A program made the translations under genes and the position numbers. DNA of 64,000 nt from Betaproteobacteria bacterium (GTDB taxonomy: Bacteria > Pseudomonadota > Gammaproteobacteria > Burkholderiales > SG8-39), in the NCBI GenBank assembly GCA_947482825.1, contig CANKMT010000010.1:1-64000 (forward strand). Direction: 5' to 3'. Under the pieces are notes generated by a model. That model ran no database searches. It was given only the letters and a program-made list of their open reading frames with translations, and was not told where the DNA came from. Numbering within the stretch: position 1 is the stretch's first letter; each line of letters begins with the position of its first letter. Shown one piece after another: positions 45,779-55,563 of this stretch.

Positions 45779-47005
45779 TCAGACAGCCTGGCCCATTTTG
45801 AAGATCGGCAGGTACATGGCGATCACCATGCCGCCGATCAGGACGCCCAGCACCACCATGATCATCGGTTCCATCAGCGAGGACAGAGCGTCGACGGCAT
45901 CGTCGACCTCGGCCTCGTAGAAGTCGGCGACCTTGGAGAGCATCGAGTCGAGCGCGCCGGTCTCCTCGCCGATCGACACCATCTGGAGCACCATGTTCGG
46001 GAAGACCTTGGCATTGACCATCGCCACCGTCAGCGCGGTGCCGGTGGAGACTTCGCTCTGGATCTGCCTGGTCGCATTCAGGTAAACCCAGTTGCCCGAG
46101 GCGCCACCGACCGAATCCAGTGCCTCGACCAGCGGCACGCCCGCCGCGAACATGGTCGAGCAGGTGCGCGTCCAGCGCGCGACCGTCGCTTTGCGGATGA
46201 GTTCGCCGAACACCGGAATCTTGAGGGCCAGCCGGTCCATGAAGATCTGCACCGCCAGCGATTTCTTCCATAGCGCGAGAAAGCCATAGATGCCGCCGCC
46301 GGCAATGCCGAAAATGAGATACCAGTACGCGACGAAGATTTCCGATATCGCGAGCACGACCAGGGTCGGCGCCGGCAGGTCGGCCCCGAAGTTGGCGAAC
46401 ACCGTCTTGAACGCCGGGATCACGAAGATCATGATGACCGCGGTGATGACGAAGGCGACGACGATGATCGCCACCGGGTAAAAGAGCGCCGACTTGATCT
46501 TCGACTTGATGGCGAGCGTCTTTTCCTTGTAGGTCGCCAGGCGATCGAGCAGCGTCTCGAGAATGCCGGCCTGCTCGCCGGCGGCCACCAGGTTGCAGAA
46601 CAACGGGTCGAAATACTTCGGGTACTTGCGGAAAGCGGCCGCGAGCGTCGAGCCGGTCTCGATCTCCATCTTCACGTCCATGAGCAGCTTGGTGACCGCG
46701 GGGTTCGACGCGCCCTTGCCGACGATGTCGAATGCCTGGAGCAGCGGCACGCCGGCTTTCATCATGGTGGCGAGCTGGCGCGAAAACAGCGTGACGTCCT
46801 TTTCGGACACGCTCCCGCCGCCGCCCACCTTCTGCTTCTTGATCTTGGTGACGTTGATGCCTTGCCGGCGCAGGTTGGACTTCGCGACGTTTTCGCCGGT
46901 GGCACGCACATCGCCGCGCACGACCTTGCCAGACTTATCCTTGCCCTCGTAGGAGAAACTGATCTCCTTGGGGCCCTTGGCTGCTGTTGCTGCTGCGGTC
47001 GCCAT
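45779..47005 (-). CDS. pilC: Type IV pilus assembly inner-membrane protein PilC
   Basis: T2SF-type VTLFSRQLATMMKAGVPLLQAFDIVGKG; FPNMVLQMVSIGEETGALDSML. Confidence 0.95.
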   Translation of the reverse strand: MATAAATAAKGPKEISFSYEGKDKSGKVVRGDVRATGENVAKSNLRRQGINVTKIKKQKVGGGGSVSEKDVTLFSRQLATMMKAGVPLLQAFDIVGKGASNPAVTKLLMDVKMEIETGSTLAAAFRKYPKYFDPLFCNLVAAGEQAGILETLLDRLATYKEKTLAIKSKIKSALFYPVAIIVVAFVITAVIMIFVIPAFKTVFANFGADLPAPTLVVLAISEIFVAYWYLIFGIAGGGIYGFLALWKKSLAVQIFMDRLALKIPVFGELIRKATVARWTRTCSTMFAAGVPLVEALDSVGGASGNWVYLNATRQIQSEVSTGTALTVAMVNAKVFPNMVLQMVSIGEETGALDSMLSKVADFYEAEVDDAVDALSSLMEPMIMVVLGVLIGGMVIAMYLPIFKMGQAV

Positions 47006-47284
47006 ATGTGAGTTCCCTTGCCTCGTTCCCCGGCCGCGCATTGCCGGCCGACGTCATGCGCATGGACATCGCTCGGAGCCTAGCCTGATTGTGAAGCCGC
47101 GCGCTGTGAAGGATGTCACCCTGCACGCCTCGAAGGCATTGCAACGCGATTCCGCCCACCTTCCCAGTAAGCGAATCGATGATGCCTTGCGGGGCGTATT
47201 TTGTAAAGCCTCAAGTATCGCGCATAACAGTCTGAGGCGATTGGATTTTGGGGCTCTTGAAAAGGGGCTTCGGCGAGGCCCTCG

Positions 47285-48580
47285 CTAGGCGTCCTCGAGG
47301 GAAGAATCGACCGGCTCGGGCGGCTTGAAAAGGCGCACCGATTTCACTGCGCGCCCTTGCGTGTGGAGGATTTCCATCGCCACACCCTCGATGCGGATGC
47401 TCAGGTCGGCCTCCGGGATGTCCTGCAAATGCTCGAGGATGAGGCCGTTGAGCGTCTTCGGACCGTCGAGCGGCAGACTCAGTCGCAGGGCCCGGTTGAG
47501 CTCGCGCACCGGAGTTGCGCCGTCTGCAAGAGCCGAGCCGGTTGCGTCCCATGCAAGCTTGCCGCTTGCGCTGGGCATCGAAGTGGTGAACTTGCCGATG
47601 ATCTCCTCGATGATGTCTTCCAGCGTGACCAGTCCCATGATTTCGCCGTATTCGTCGACCACCAGGGCGAGGCGTTGCGAGTTCTCCTGGAAGTACTGCA
47701 GCTGCGCGAGCACCGCGGTCGACGCGGGAACGAAATACGGATCGTCGGCCAGTTCCTCGATCGCTTCGCTCGTGAGTTCTCCCGAGTGCAGCAGCCCCAG
47801 CACTTTGCGCAAGTGCAGGACGCCAACCAGGTTGCCCTCGCGGTCGCGGAACACGGGCAGCCGCATGTGATACGAAGTGGCGAGCTGGTGTGCGACGGCC
47901 TCGAGCCCCTCTTCGAGCGTGATCGACTCGATCTTGGAGCGCGGCAGCATGATGTCCTGCACCGTGATGCTCCCGAGGTCGAACAGGTTGACGAGGATCG
48001 AGCGGTGCTTCTTCGGCATGAACTGGCCCGATTCGAGCACCAGCGTGCGGATCTCGTCGGTCGACAGCTGCTGCGGCTCGTTGCCCTTCGCCGGGTCGAT
48101 GCGCAGGATCTTGAGCAGGACCGCAACGAAAATGTTGACGAACCACACCACGGGAGCAAACAACTTGAGCAGCGGCCCGAGCACGTAGGCGATCGGCAGC
48201 GCGACGCGCTCGGCATACGCGGCTCCGATCACCTTGGGCGTGATCTCGGAGAACACGAGGATCAGGAAAGTCACGAGGAGGGTGCCCAGGCCAAGCGCGA
48301 TCTCGTTGTCGCCAAAGAGCTGGATCGTGATGACCGACACCAGCGTGGCTGCCGCTGCGTTGACGAGGTTGTTGCCCAGCAGGATCACGCCCAACAGCCT
48401 GTGGGTCTGCGCGAGCAGCGCGGAGGCGCGCGTCGCCCCGCCATGGCCTTGAGCGACGAGGTGTTTCAGGCGGTAACGGTTGAGCGCCATCATGCTCGTT
48501 TCGGCAATCGAGAAGAAAGCCGACACGACGAGCAGCACCGCAAGCGCGCCGAACTGCCAGCTTAGCGGGATCGCGTCCAC
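47285..48580 (-). CDS. HlyC/CorC (CNNM) family transporter with CBS domains
   Basis: FFSIAETSMMALNRYRLKHLV; VQDIMLPRSKIESI; LALVVDEYGEIMGLVTLEDIIEEIIG. GTG start at 48580 preferred. Confidence 0.92.
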   Translation of the reverse strand: MDAIPLSWQFGALAVLLVVSAFFSIAETSMMALNRYRLKHLVAQGHGGATRASALLAQTHRLLGVILLGNNLVNAAAATLVSVITIQLFGDNEIALGLGTLLVTFLILVFSEITPKVIGAAYAERVALPIAYVLGPLLKLFAPVVWFVNIFVAVLLKILRIDPAKGNEPQQLSTDEIRTLVLESGQFMPKKHRSILVNLFDLGSITVQDIMLPRSKIESITLEEGLEAVAHQLATSYHMRLPVFRDREGNLVGVLHLRKVLGLLHSGELTSEAIEELADDPYFVPASTAVLAQLQYFQENSQRLALVVDEYGEIMGLVTLEDIIEEIIGKFTTSMPSASGKLAWDATGSALADGATPVRELNRALRLSLPLDGPKTLNGLILEHLQDIPEADLSIRIEGVAMEILHTQGRAVKSVRLFKPPEPVDSSLEDA

Positions 48581-48590
48581 AGCGGCGGTT

Positions 48591-49445
48591 CTAGGCCCGG
48601 CCGAGGATGACTTCGAGCACGAACCGGCTGCCGACGTAGGCAAGCAGCAGCATCACGAAGCCCAGAAGGGTGAAGCGCAGGGCCGTGCGTCCCCGCCATC
48701 CGTACGCGTATCGGCCGATGAGCAGGATCGCGAAGGAAAGCCATGAAAGGAGCGCGAACAGTGTCTTGTGGTCGAACCTCAGCGCGCGCCCGAACAGGGA
48801 CTCGGAAAAGAGCAATCCGGTGGCCAGCGTCAGCGTGAGCAACACGAATGCCAGTCCGATCAGGCGAAACAGCAGTCGCTCGAGAGTCAGAAGCGGAGGC
48901 AAGCCGGCAAGCGGACCGGCGAGCGGCCCCGACCGCGGACCCAGACCGGACTGTGCCGATAGATTCCTGTGGAGGGACCGCTCCGCCAGCGCCATCAGGA
49001 GCGCGTGCAGCATTGCAATCGTGAAGACGCTGTAGGCGGCCATGCCGAGGATCAGGTGCAGCTTGAACTGCATCGAGGCCGCATGTGCAATCGCGATACC
49101 CGGAAACATCCCCGGAAGCGGCACCGACAGGGCGGCAAGCGGCAGCACGAGCGGTTGCATTCCGTCGAGGTTGTAGAACAGGCTCTCGACCCAGTAGATG
49201 ACCGCCGCGAGCCAGAGCATGACGGAAAGCGCCTGCCCGAAACCGAAGCGCGGCTGGTCCGGCGCAACCAGATCGAGGTGCAGCAGCCATGCATGCAGCG
49301 CGAGCGGCGCGAGGAGCGCGGCGCGCTCCCATGGGGCCATGCCGCCGTTCGAGGGCGCGCCGTCCCGCCAGCGAGTGCGCCAAAAATGCAGCGCCAGCCC
49401 GCCGTAGAGGGCGCTCACGGCGAGGTGAAGTACAATGTCCGGCAT
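48591..49445 (-). CDS. CcsA/YpjD-like cytochrome c assembly-type membrane protein
   Basis: Multi-TM; KLHLILGMAAYSVFTIAMLHALLMAL; HKTLFALLSWLSFAILLIGRYAYGWRG. Confidence 0.87.
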   Translation of the reverse strand: MPDIVLHLAVSALYGGLALHFWRTRWRDGAPSNGGMAPWERAALLAPLALHAWLLHLDLVAPDQPRFGFGQALSVMLWLAAVIYWVESLFYNLDGMQPLVLPLAALSVPLPGMFPGIAIAHAASMQFKLHLILGMAAYSVFTIAMLHALLMALAERSLHRNLSAQSGLGPRSGPLAGPLAGLPPLLTLERLLFRLIGLAFVLLTLTLATGLLFSESLFGRALRFDHKTLFALLSWLSFAILLIGRYAYGWRGRTALRFTLLGFVMLLLAYVGSRFVLEVILGRA

Positions 49446-49502
49446 CCAATCAGTCTACCAGAGCGCGCATTTTCGCCGCGCCGCTCGACCTGTGCCCACG
49501 CC

Positions 49503-50852
49503 ATGCTCGACAACCTGACCAACCGCCTCGCGCGCATCGTCAAGACGATCCGCGGCGAGGCCCGCCTCACCGAATCCAACGTCCAGGAAGCGCTGCGCGA
49601 GGTGCGCGTTGCGCTGCTCGAGGCCGACGTGGCATTGCCGGTGGTCAAGGAATTCGTCGCCGCGGTCAAGGACAAGGCGCTCGGCGAAGAGGTGATCGGC
49701 AGCCTCTCGCCGGGACAGGCACTGGTGGGCGTGGTGCATCGCGAACTCACGCACCTCATGGGCGACGCGAACGTGCCGCTCGATTTCGCCACCACGCCGC
49801 CGGCGGTGATCCTGATGGCCGGCCTGCAGGGCTCGGGCAAGACCACTACGACCGGCAAGCTCGCGAAGTTCCTGCGCGAACAGAAGAAGAAAGTGCTCGT
49901 GGTTTCGTGCGACGTCTATCGCCCGGCCGCCATCGAGCAGTTGAAGACGGTCGCGGGTCAGGTCGATGCCGATTTCTTTCCGTCGAATGCGGGAGAGAAG
50001 CCCGCCGACATCGCTCGTGCGGCGGTCGAGTTTGCGAAGACGCACTATCACGACGTGCTGATCGTCGACACGGCCGGGCGATTGGCCATCGACGAAGCGA
50101 TGATGAAAGAGATTACCGAGCTGCACGCCCAGCTCAAACCGATCGAGACGCTGTTTGTCGTCGATGCGATGCAGGGGCAGGACGCGGTGAACGTGGCCAA
50201 GGCCTTCAATGAGGCATTGCCGTTGACAGGCGTGGTCCTCACCAAGCTCGACGGCGACGCGCGCGGCGGCGCGGCACTGTCGGTTCGCCATGTGACCGGC
50301 AAGCCGATCAAGTTTGTCGGTGTCGGCGAGAAGCTCGCGGCGCTCGAACCCTTCTACCCCGAGCGCATGGCGAGCCGCATCCTCGGCATGGGCGACATCG
50401 TTTCGCTCGTCGAGGAGGCGCGCAAGGGCGTCGACCAGGAGGCGGCGCAGGAACTCGCGATCAAGCTGAAGAAGGGCAAGGGCTTCGACCTGGAGGACTT
50501 CAAGGGCCAGATCACCCAGATGCGCAAGATGGGCGGCCTCTCGTCGCTCCTCGACAAGCTCCCCGCCCAGCTTGCGAGCCAGGTGAACCCGGCGCAGATG
50601 CAGGACGACAAGCAGATCCGCCGCATCGAGGGGATCATCAATTCGATGACGCCACAGGAACGCACGCACCCGGACTTGCTCAAGGCCTCGCGCAAGCGGC
50701 GCATCGCCGCGGGGGCCGGGGTGCCGGTGCAGGAGATCAACCGCCTGTTGAAGCAGTTCGAGCAGATGCAGAAGATGATGAAGCAGATGCAGAAGGGCGG
50801 CATGGCCAAGATGATGCGGGCCATGAAAGGGATGATGCCGGGGATGCGGTAG
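49503..50852 (+). CDS. ffh: Signal recognition particle protein Ffh
   Basis: GLQGSGKTTTTGKLA; DTAGRLAIDEAMM; methionine-rich C-terminus. Confidence 0.98.
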   Translation: MLDNLTNRLARIVKTIRGEARLTESNVQEALREVRVALLEADVALPVVKEFVAAVKDKALGEEVIGSLSPGQALVGVVHRELTHLMGDANVPLDFATTPPAVILMAGLQGSGKTTTTGKLAKFLREQKKKVLVVSCDVYRPAAIEQLKTVAGQVDADFFPSNAGEKPADIARAAVEFAKTHYHDVLIVDTAGRLAIDEAMMKEITELHAQLKPIETLFVVDAMQGQDAVNVAKAFNEALPLTGVVLTKLDGDARGGAALSVRHVTGKPIKFVGVGEKLAALEPFYPERMASRILGMGDIVSLVEEARKGVDQEAAQELAIKLKKGKGFDLEDFKGQITQMRKMGGLSSLLDKLPAQLASQVNPAQMQDDKQIRRIEGIINSMTPQERTHPDLLKASRKRRIAAGAGVPVQEINRLLKQFEQMQKMMKQMQKGGMAKMMRAMKGMMPGMR

Positions 50853-51275
50853 GGGGCGCACGCAACACTCGTGTGCGCATCGAGAATGAAAAAACGAATC
50901 TAAGTTTAGAGCTGTCGTTGTCTAATTTGGTACGATAAATCCACGGAGAGCCACGTCAGGAGCGGACGTTCGGACATAAAAGTTTCACTTTCGCCTGACG
51001 GCGGGCCTTGGCCGGCGACCAACGGATATTCGCCAGTTTATGGTCGCAGCTTGCGCCACTAACTTGAACACATGGTCGCATGGCATTCCGCGCAAAACGG
51101 CCGCGCCGCTGCCGACCGTGCCACGCCAGCTTCACTTGATTTCGTCGAGGGCTCTCTTCGGCAGAACTCACTCATCAATTTGCCGATAAGGTCCAAGCTA
51201 CGTGTCCGTTCACGCACCTCTGCTCGTAAAGCATTTTTGCAGTCGCGCCGTCAATCCTTGTATTTCCAGTCCACA

Positions 51276-51386
51276 TCATTGGGAAATTATCGAGACTGCA
51301 GAGGAGAGGATTGCCGGTTCGATGATGTCGGCAAGGGCGCTGTAGCGTTCGATGAGCAGCGGGTTAGTGTCGAGCACGACCCTCAC
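51276..51386 (-). pseudogene. Remnant of a PIN-domain toxin gene
   Basis: GTG overlaps the antitoxin remnant stop (gTGA). Encodes (M)RVVLDTNPLLIERYSALADIIEPAILSSAVSIISQ*: PIN N-terminus joined to 28 residues, then stop. Confidence 0.65.
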
Positions 51387-51640
51387 GAAGCCGTGCCGCG
51401 CTTGGCGCGGCGCTCGGCCCGGTATGCATCAATCTCGGCTTGAATTTCGTCCTCGCTCATCGGTGGTATGCCCGAGGCATCGACTTTATTCAGCATCGCG
51501 CGCAGTTCCTCACCGGCTTGCTTGCGCAACTGCTCGCGCAACAGCTTCTCTATCGCCTCGGAGTTGAGCAGGCCTGCGGCCTGCGCTTTGCTCGCAAGCT
51601 CGTCGGGCAGATTCAGCGTGAGTTTAAGCGTGGTCGTGAT
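51383..51640 (-). pseudogene. Antitoxin gene homologous to the intact one at 52270-52515, apparent ATG replaced by ATC
   Basis: Frame absent from ORF track: (I)TTTLKLTLNLPDELASKAQAAGLLNSEAIEKLLREQLRKQAGEELRAMLNKVDASGIPPMSEDEIQAEIDAYRAERRAKRGTAS*. GGAGG lies 10 nt upstream of the ATC. Confidence 0.7.
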
Positions 51641-51866
51641 GTCACGGTCTCCTCCGGCGTCTTATGCGAGCGAAACGGAAATTCGATCGTACTCTTTTCG
51701 ATTCGCTTCCTCCTGTGCGTTGACGGATTGCGCCTCCAGCAGCTTCCTGGCGACGTCGCGCGCGATCTCGATTCCTGATCGGCCGGGCTGGTTTCGAAAG
51801 GCGACCAGCCGTCGCGCTTCGCGCCGGGCGTTGCTACTTTCGGGGATGCGAGCAGGCGGTGCGAGC

Positions 51867-52286
51867 TCAGGCGCGCGCGTTGATGGCGGCGAGCGCATCG
51901 GCTGGGCTGAGGATGGGGATGCGGTGGAATGATTTGAGGTTTCGCAGGCTTCGGTCGCCGGAGACGATGAGATCGACGCCGGCAGCAAGGGCGCAGGCGA
52001 GCACGGCGTCGTCGTCGGGGTCCGAAGCAGTGGGTGCGATCGAGGCGGGGCAGATGGTTTCGATGAGCGCTTCGTAGAGCGCGAGCGCCTCCGGGGCGGA
52101 CTGGCGCTTGCGCTCGAATCTGTACAGGATATGTTTGCTCTGGAGCACTTCGCTGAACTCGGCGAGAAGTTCAGCCGAACTGAAAAGCTCGATCGCGCCT
52201 TCGGTGGCGAGTTCGATCAGGCGCCGCGGAGCGCTGTCGCCGAGGGCGGCCGAGAGCGCCACATTGGTGTCAAGCACCAGGCGCAT
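51867..52286 (-). CDS. PIN-domain toxin of a type II TA module
   Basis: MRLVLDTNVALSAAL; SSAELLAEFSEVL; ASDPDDDAVLACALAAGVDLIVSGDRSLRNL. Confidence 0.9.
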   Translation of the reverse strand: MRLVLDTNVALSAALGDSAPRRLIELATEGAIELFSSAELLAEFSEVLQSKHILYRFERKRQSAPEALALYEALIETICPASIAPTASDPDDDAVLACALAAGVDLIVSGDRSLRNLKSFHRIPILSPADALAAINARA

Positions 52287-52515
52287 CGCGCTTTGCGCGA
52301 CGCGCGGCGCGCACGGCGTCGATTTCGGCCTGGATTTTCTCTTCGCTCATCGGGGGCAGGTCCTGCATGGCCTTGCCGATCTCGAGAAGCCTGCGGCCCG
52401 CTTCGCGCTTGAGCGCATCGCGCAGCGCGCGTTCGATCCCCTGGTCATTGAGAAGACCCGCAGCCTGAGCCTTGCGCGCAAGGTCATCGGGCAGTTGCAC
52501 GGTGAGTTCGGTCAT
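52270..52515 (-). CDS. Cognate antitoxin
   Basis: MTELTVQLPDDLARKAQAAGLLNDQGIERALRDALKREAG...MSEEKIQAEIDAVRAARRAKRDAPGA; overlaps the toxin start by 17 bp. Confidence 0.85.
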   Translation of the reverse strand: MTELTVQLPDDLARKAQAAGLLNDQGIERALRDALKREAGRRLLEIGKAMQDLPPMSEEKIQAEIDAVRAARRAKRDAPGA

Positions 52516-52764
52516 GAGTGTATCCCCGGGGTTGGCGCAACGGGCCTGGCAATACTCCATTATAGAATGCCGTGGCCCGATATCAGCCCGACCGGGAACC
52601 CGTTAAAGGAAGAGATCCTGCCGGGTACACCGAACAGCGTCATTCCGGACCGCGGAGTAAATGCCGGGACGCGCGAAATGGTCTGGTTTGAACGGACGCG
52701 AAGTTACATCGCATCCACAGAGCGGCCAGAATGATGCGCTTTCGTCCGTCCACTGCCGCGATGC

Positions 52765-53265
52765 CTACCGCCTTTCGGGTTTAGGCAGTTCAGCGCCTCT
52801 CGCCGCTTCCAACCCTTCCTCGGTCAGCTCCCACATCCCGCGGCGCGAGCCGCGCGCGATCAGCCCGCGGTTTTTCAGCGCATTGCGGCCCCAAGTGATC
52901 GTGTTCTCGGCGCGCGTTTCGCCAGTGGCTACGAGTTCGAGGTCGGCAGGCGCAATGAAACCCTGTTTCACCATCCTCTCGATGACAGCCTGCGTGACAC
53001 CGCGCTTGTCGCCGCGGCCGTCGAAGTCCTGCGCGAGTGTGACAAGCAGGAACTGTTCATAGACTGGTTGGGGAGTTAGAACCGGAGTAAGTGCTCTCTC
53101 TTCAGGGGCGGGCGCTGGCGCTGGCTTCGCGCGGGGCGGCATTTTCTCAAGAATTCCTTTTTCCGCCAATAACCTGCGGATCACGGCGCTCGGCGTATCA
53201 ACGAAAGGCTCGGCGAGTTGTTTCAGCCCGTCGAAGACGTCCTGCTCGATTCTGATGGTGGGCAT
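52765..53265 (-). CDS. RHH-like N-terminus plus Mrr_N-like winged-helix protein, no nuclease domain
   Basis: MPTIRIEQDVFDGLKQLAEPFVDTPSAVIRRLL; proline/alanine linker; C-terminal ETRAENTITWGRNALKNRGLIARGSRRGMWELTEEGLEAA. Confidence 0.7.
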   Translation of the reverse strand: MPTIRIEQDVFDGLKQLAEPFVDTPSAVIRRLLAEKGILEKMPPRAKPAPAPAPEERALTPVLTPQPVYEQFLLVTLAQDFDGRGDKRGVTQAVIERMVKQGFIAPADLELVATGETRAENTITWGRNALKNRGLIARGSRRGMWELTEEGLEAARGAELPKPERR

Positions 53266-53405
53266 GGGTTGATACTTAAATACTTGTGACCTTGTGTCAA
53301 GTGAGTCGAATTATACTTAGCTTTAAAGCCCCAAAAAGCTGGCGCCGAGCCCAAAAAGCTGCGTATAATCCGCGCCTTTCGTTTGCGACGAACCTGGAGT
53401 TCCCA

Positions 53406-53681
53406 ATGGTTGTAATTCGTCTGGCCCGCGGTGGCGCCAAGCACCGCCCCTTCTACAACATGGTGGTGGCCGACTCCCGCGATCCGCGTGACGGCCGCTT
53501 CATCGAGCGCGTCGGGTTCTACGACCCCAAAGCGCCGGCCGGCCGCGAAGCGCTGCGCGTCGACGTCGACCGCGTCAAGCACTGGAAAGGCGTCGGCGCC
53601 CAGCTTTCGCCGACCGTGACGCGCCTGGTCAAGCAGTTTTCGCGCGGGGTTTCGGCCAACCCGGCGCCCAAAGCCGCCTGA
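53406..53681 (+). CDS. rpsP: 30S ribosomal protein S16
   Basis: [41 protein letters not shown]. Confidence 0.98.
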   Translation: MVVIRLARGGAKHRPFYNMVVADSRDPRDGRFIERVGFYDPKAPAGREALRVDVDRVKHWKGVGAQLSPTVTRLVKQFSRGVSANPAPKAA

Positions 53682-53698
53682 CCTCGAAGCTCGTCACG

Positions 53699-54172
53699 AT
53701 GGGCCGGATCTTCGGCTCATGGGGGGTGCGCGGCGGTGTCCGGGTAGACCCGTACTCCGAAGACCCCGAAACGCTGGCCGGCTACAAGACCTGGCTGGTC
53801 GGCCGCGAAGGCGAGTGGAAGGAATACTCGGTGCTGGAGGCAAGGCTGCATACCACTCAGGTGGTGGCGCAGTTGGAGGGCCTGGACGACCGCGATGCCG
53901 CGCTGAAGCTCAAAGGCTGCGAAGTGGCGGTTCCCCGCGATTCGCTGCCCAAGCCGGAAGACGGCAGCTATTACTGGTCGGACCTCGTGGGCTTGGCCGT
54001 AGTGAATACCGGGGGCGAGGCGCTCGGCGAAGTGAAGGAGATGTTCTCGAACGGCGCGCAGGATGTGATCGATGTCGCAGGTGAAATCAAGCGGTTGATT
54101 CCCTGGACGGCGATGCGGAAAGTGGACCTCGAAGCACGGCGCATCGAGGTGGAGTGGGAGAAGGATTGGTGA
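53699..54172 (+). CDS. rimM: Ribosome maturation factor RimM
   Basis: [35 protein letters not shown]; position rpsP-rimM-trmD. True start may lie slightly upstream. Confidence 0.95.
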   Translation: MGRIFGSWGVRGGVRVDPYSEDPETLAGYKTWLVGREGEWKEYSVLEARLHTTQVVAQLEGLDDRDAALKLKGCEVAVPRDSLPKPEDGSYYWSDLVGLAVVNTGGEALGEVKEMFSNGAQDVIDVAGEIKRLIPWTAMRKVDLEARRIEVEWEKDW

Positions 54173-54957
54173 TCCGTTTCGACGCGATCACGCTGTTCCC
54201 GGAAATGTTCGCGGCGGTGACCGCGAGCGGCATTACGCGCAGGGCGCTGGAGAATGGCCTCTGGCAGTTGCAAACGTGGAATCCGCGCGATTTCACTACG
54301 GATAACTACCGGACGATCGATGATCGGCCGTATGGCGGCGGTCCAGGCATGGTGATGCTGGCCGAGCCGCTGGAGAAGGCGATAGAGGCTGCCCGGAGCG
54401 CGCAGCGCGAGTTGTCAGGTTCAGCAGGAGGCGGCAGGGTGATCTACCTGTCGCCGCAGGGCGCAAGGCTTGATCACAAAAAGGTGATGAGCCTTGCGGC
54501 AGAGCCGGCGATAACGCTGCTCTGCGGAAGGTACGAAGGCGTCGACGAGCGGCTGATCGCGAAATGCGTCGACGAGGAGTTGTCGATCGGAGATTACGTG
54601 CTTTCAGGCGGCGAACTGGCCGCGATGGTGCTGATCGATGCGGTGGTGAGGCAATTGCCCGGGGCACTGAATGAGGCGCAGTCGGTGGTGCAGGAGTCGT
54701 TTGCCGAAGGCCTGCTCGATTGCCCGCAGTACACGCGGCCCGAAGATTGGTCGGGCCGGGGAATACCGGAGGTGCTGATGTCCGGGCACCATGAATTGAT
54801 CCGGCGCTGGCGGTTGAAGCAGGCGCTTGCGCGGACGCTGGAAAGAAGGCCCGATCTGATTGAGTTGTTGAAAAAGCAGCGCAATCAGACGGCGGAAGAA
54901 AAGGCCCTGCTGGAAGAACTGCGGCAGGAAGCTGAAAAGAATCGCGGTAATCACTGA
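54169..54957 (+). CDS. trmD: tRNA (guanine37-N1)-methyltransferase
   Basis: [54 protein letters not shown] start. Confidence 0.97.
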   Translation: MIRFDAITLFPEMFAAVTASGITRRALENGLWQLQTWNPRDFTTDNYRTIDDRPYGGGPGMVMLAEPLEKAIEAARSAQRELSGSAGGGRVIYLSPQGARLDHKKVMSLAAEPAITLLCGRYEGVDERLIAKCVDEELSIGDYVLSGGELAAMVLIDAVVRQLPGALNEAQSVVQESFAEGLLDCPQYTRPEDWSGRGIPEVLMSGHHELIRRWRLKQALARTLERRPDLIELLKKQRNQTAEEKALLEELRQEAEKNRGNH

Positions 54958-54976
54958 CAGTGCAACGGAGCTGAAC

Positions 54977-55420
54977 ATGAACCTGATCCAGAAACTCGAG
55001 CAGGAAGAGATCACCCGGCTCGGCCGGACGATCCCCGATTTCGTCCCCGGCGACACGGTGATCGTGAGCGTGAAAGTCGTCGAAGGCGAGCGAAAGCGCG
55101 TGCAGGCTTTCGAAGGCGTCGTGGTCGCGAAGAAGAACCGCGGCATCAACTCCTCGTTCATCGTGCGCAAGATCTCTTCCGGCGAAGGCGTGGAGCGCAC
55201 GTTCCAGACCTACTCGCCGATCATCGCCTCGATCGAGATCAAGCGCCGCGGCGACGTGAGCCGCGCCAAGCTCTACTACCTGCGCGAGCGCTCGGGCAAG
55301 TCGGCGCGCATCAAGGAAAAGCTCGGCACCCGCGCTCAGGCCGAGGCAGCCGGCGAAATCCTCGCGCCGGAAGCCCCCGTGGCGCCGGCACCCGCAGCGG
55401 AAGCACCTAAAGCGGGCTGA
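54977..55420 (+). CDS. rplS: 50S ribosomal protein L19
   Basis: [46 protein letters not shown]; Ala/Pro-rich C-terminal extension. Confidence 0.97.
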   Translation: MNLIQKLEQEEITRLGRTIPDFVPGDTVIVSVKVVEGERKRVQAFEGVVVAKKNRGINSSFIVRKISSGEGVERTFQTYSPIIASIEIKRRGDVSRAKLYYLRERSGKSARIKEKLGTRAQAEAAGEILAPEAPVAPAPAAEAPKAG

Positions 55421-55477
55421 ACGAAACGCCGCGCTTGTACGGGTTTGCGTGCGAGGCGGACGATCGGAGAATCAAGG

Positions 55478-55502
55478 AACGGGGCGCTCGCGCCCCGTTT
55501 GC
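55478..55502 (+). terminator. Terminator of the rpsP-rplS operon
   Basis: AACGGGGCG-ctcg-CGCCCCGTTtg hairpin. Confidence 0.75.
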
Positions 55503-55563
55503 CTTTGTGAGGCGGCCTGCGCCGCGGCGGTATAATCCACGCCTGAATCCCCGGGGTTTTTGC

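Noticed and set aside
50857-50885. gcgcac...gtgcgc hairpin after ffh as terminator
   Set aside because: Imperfect stem and no T-tract following; cannot support a terminator call.
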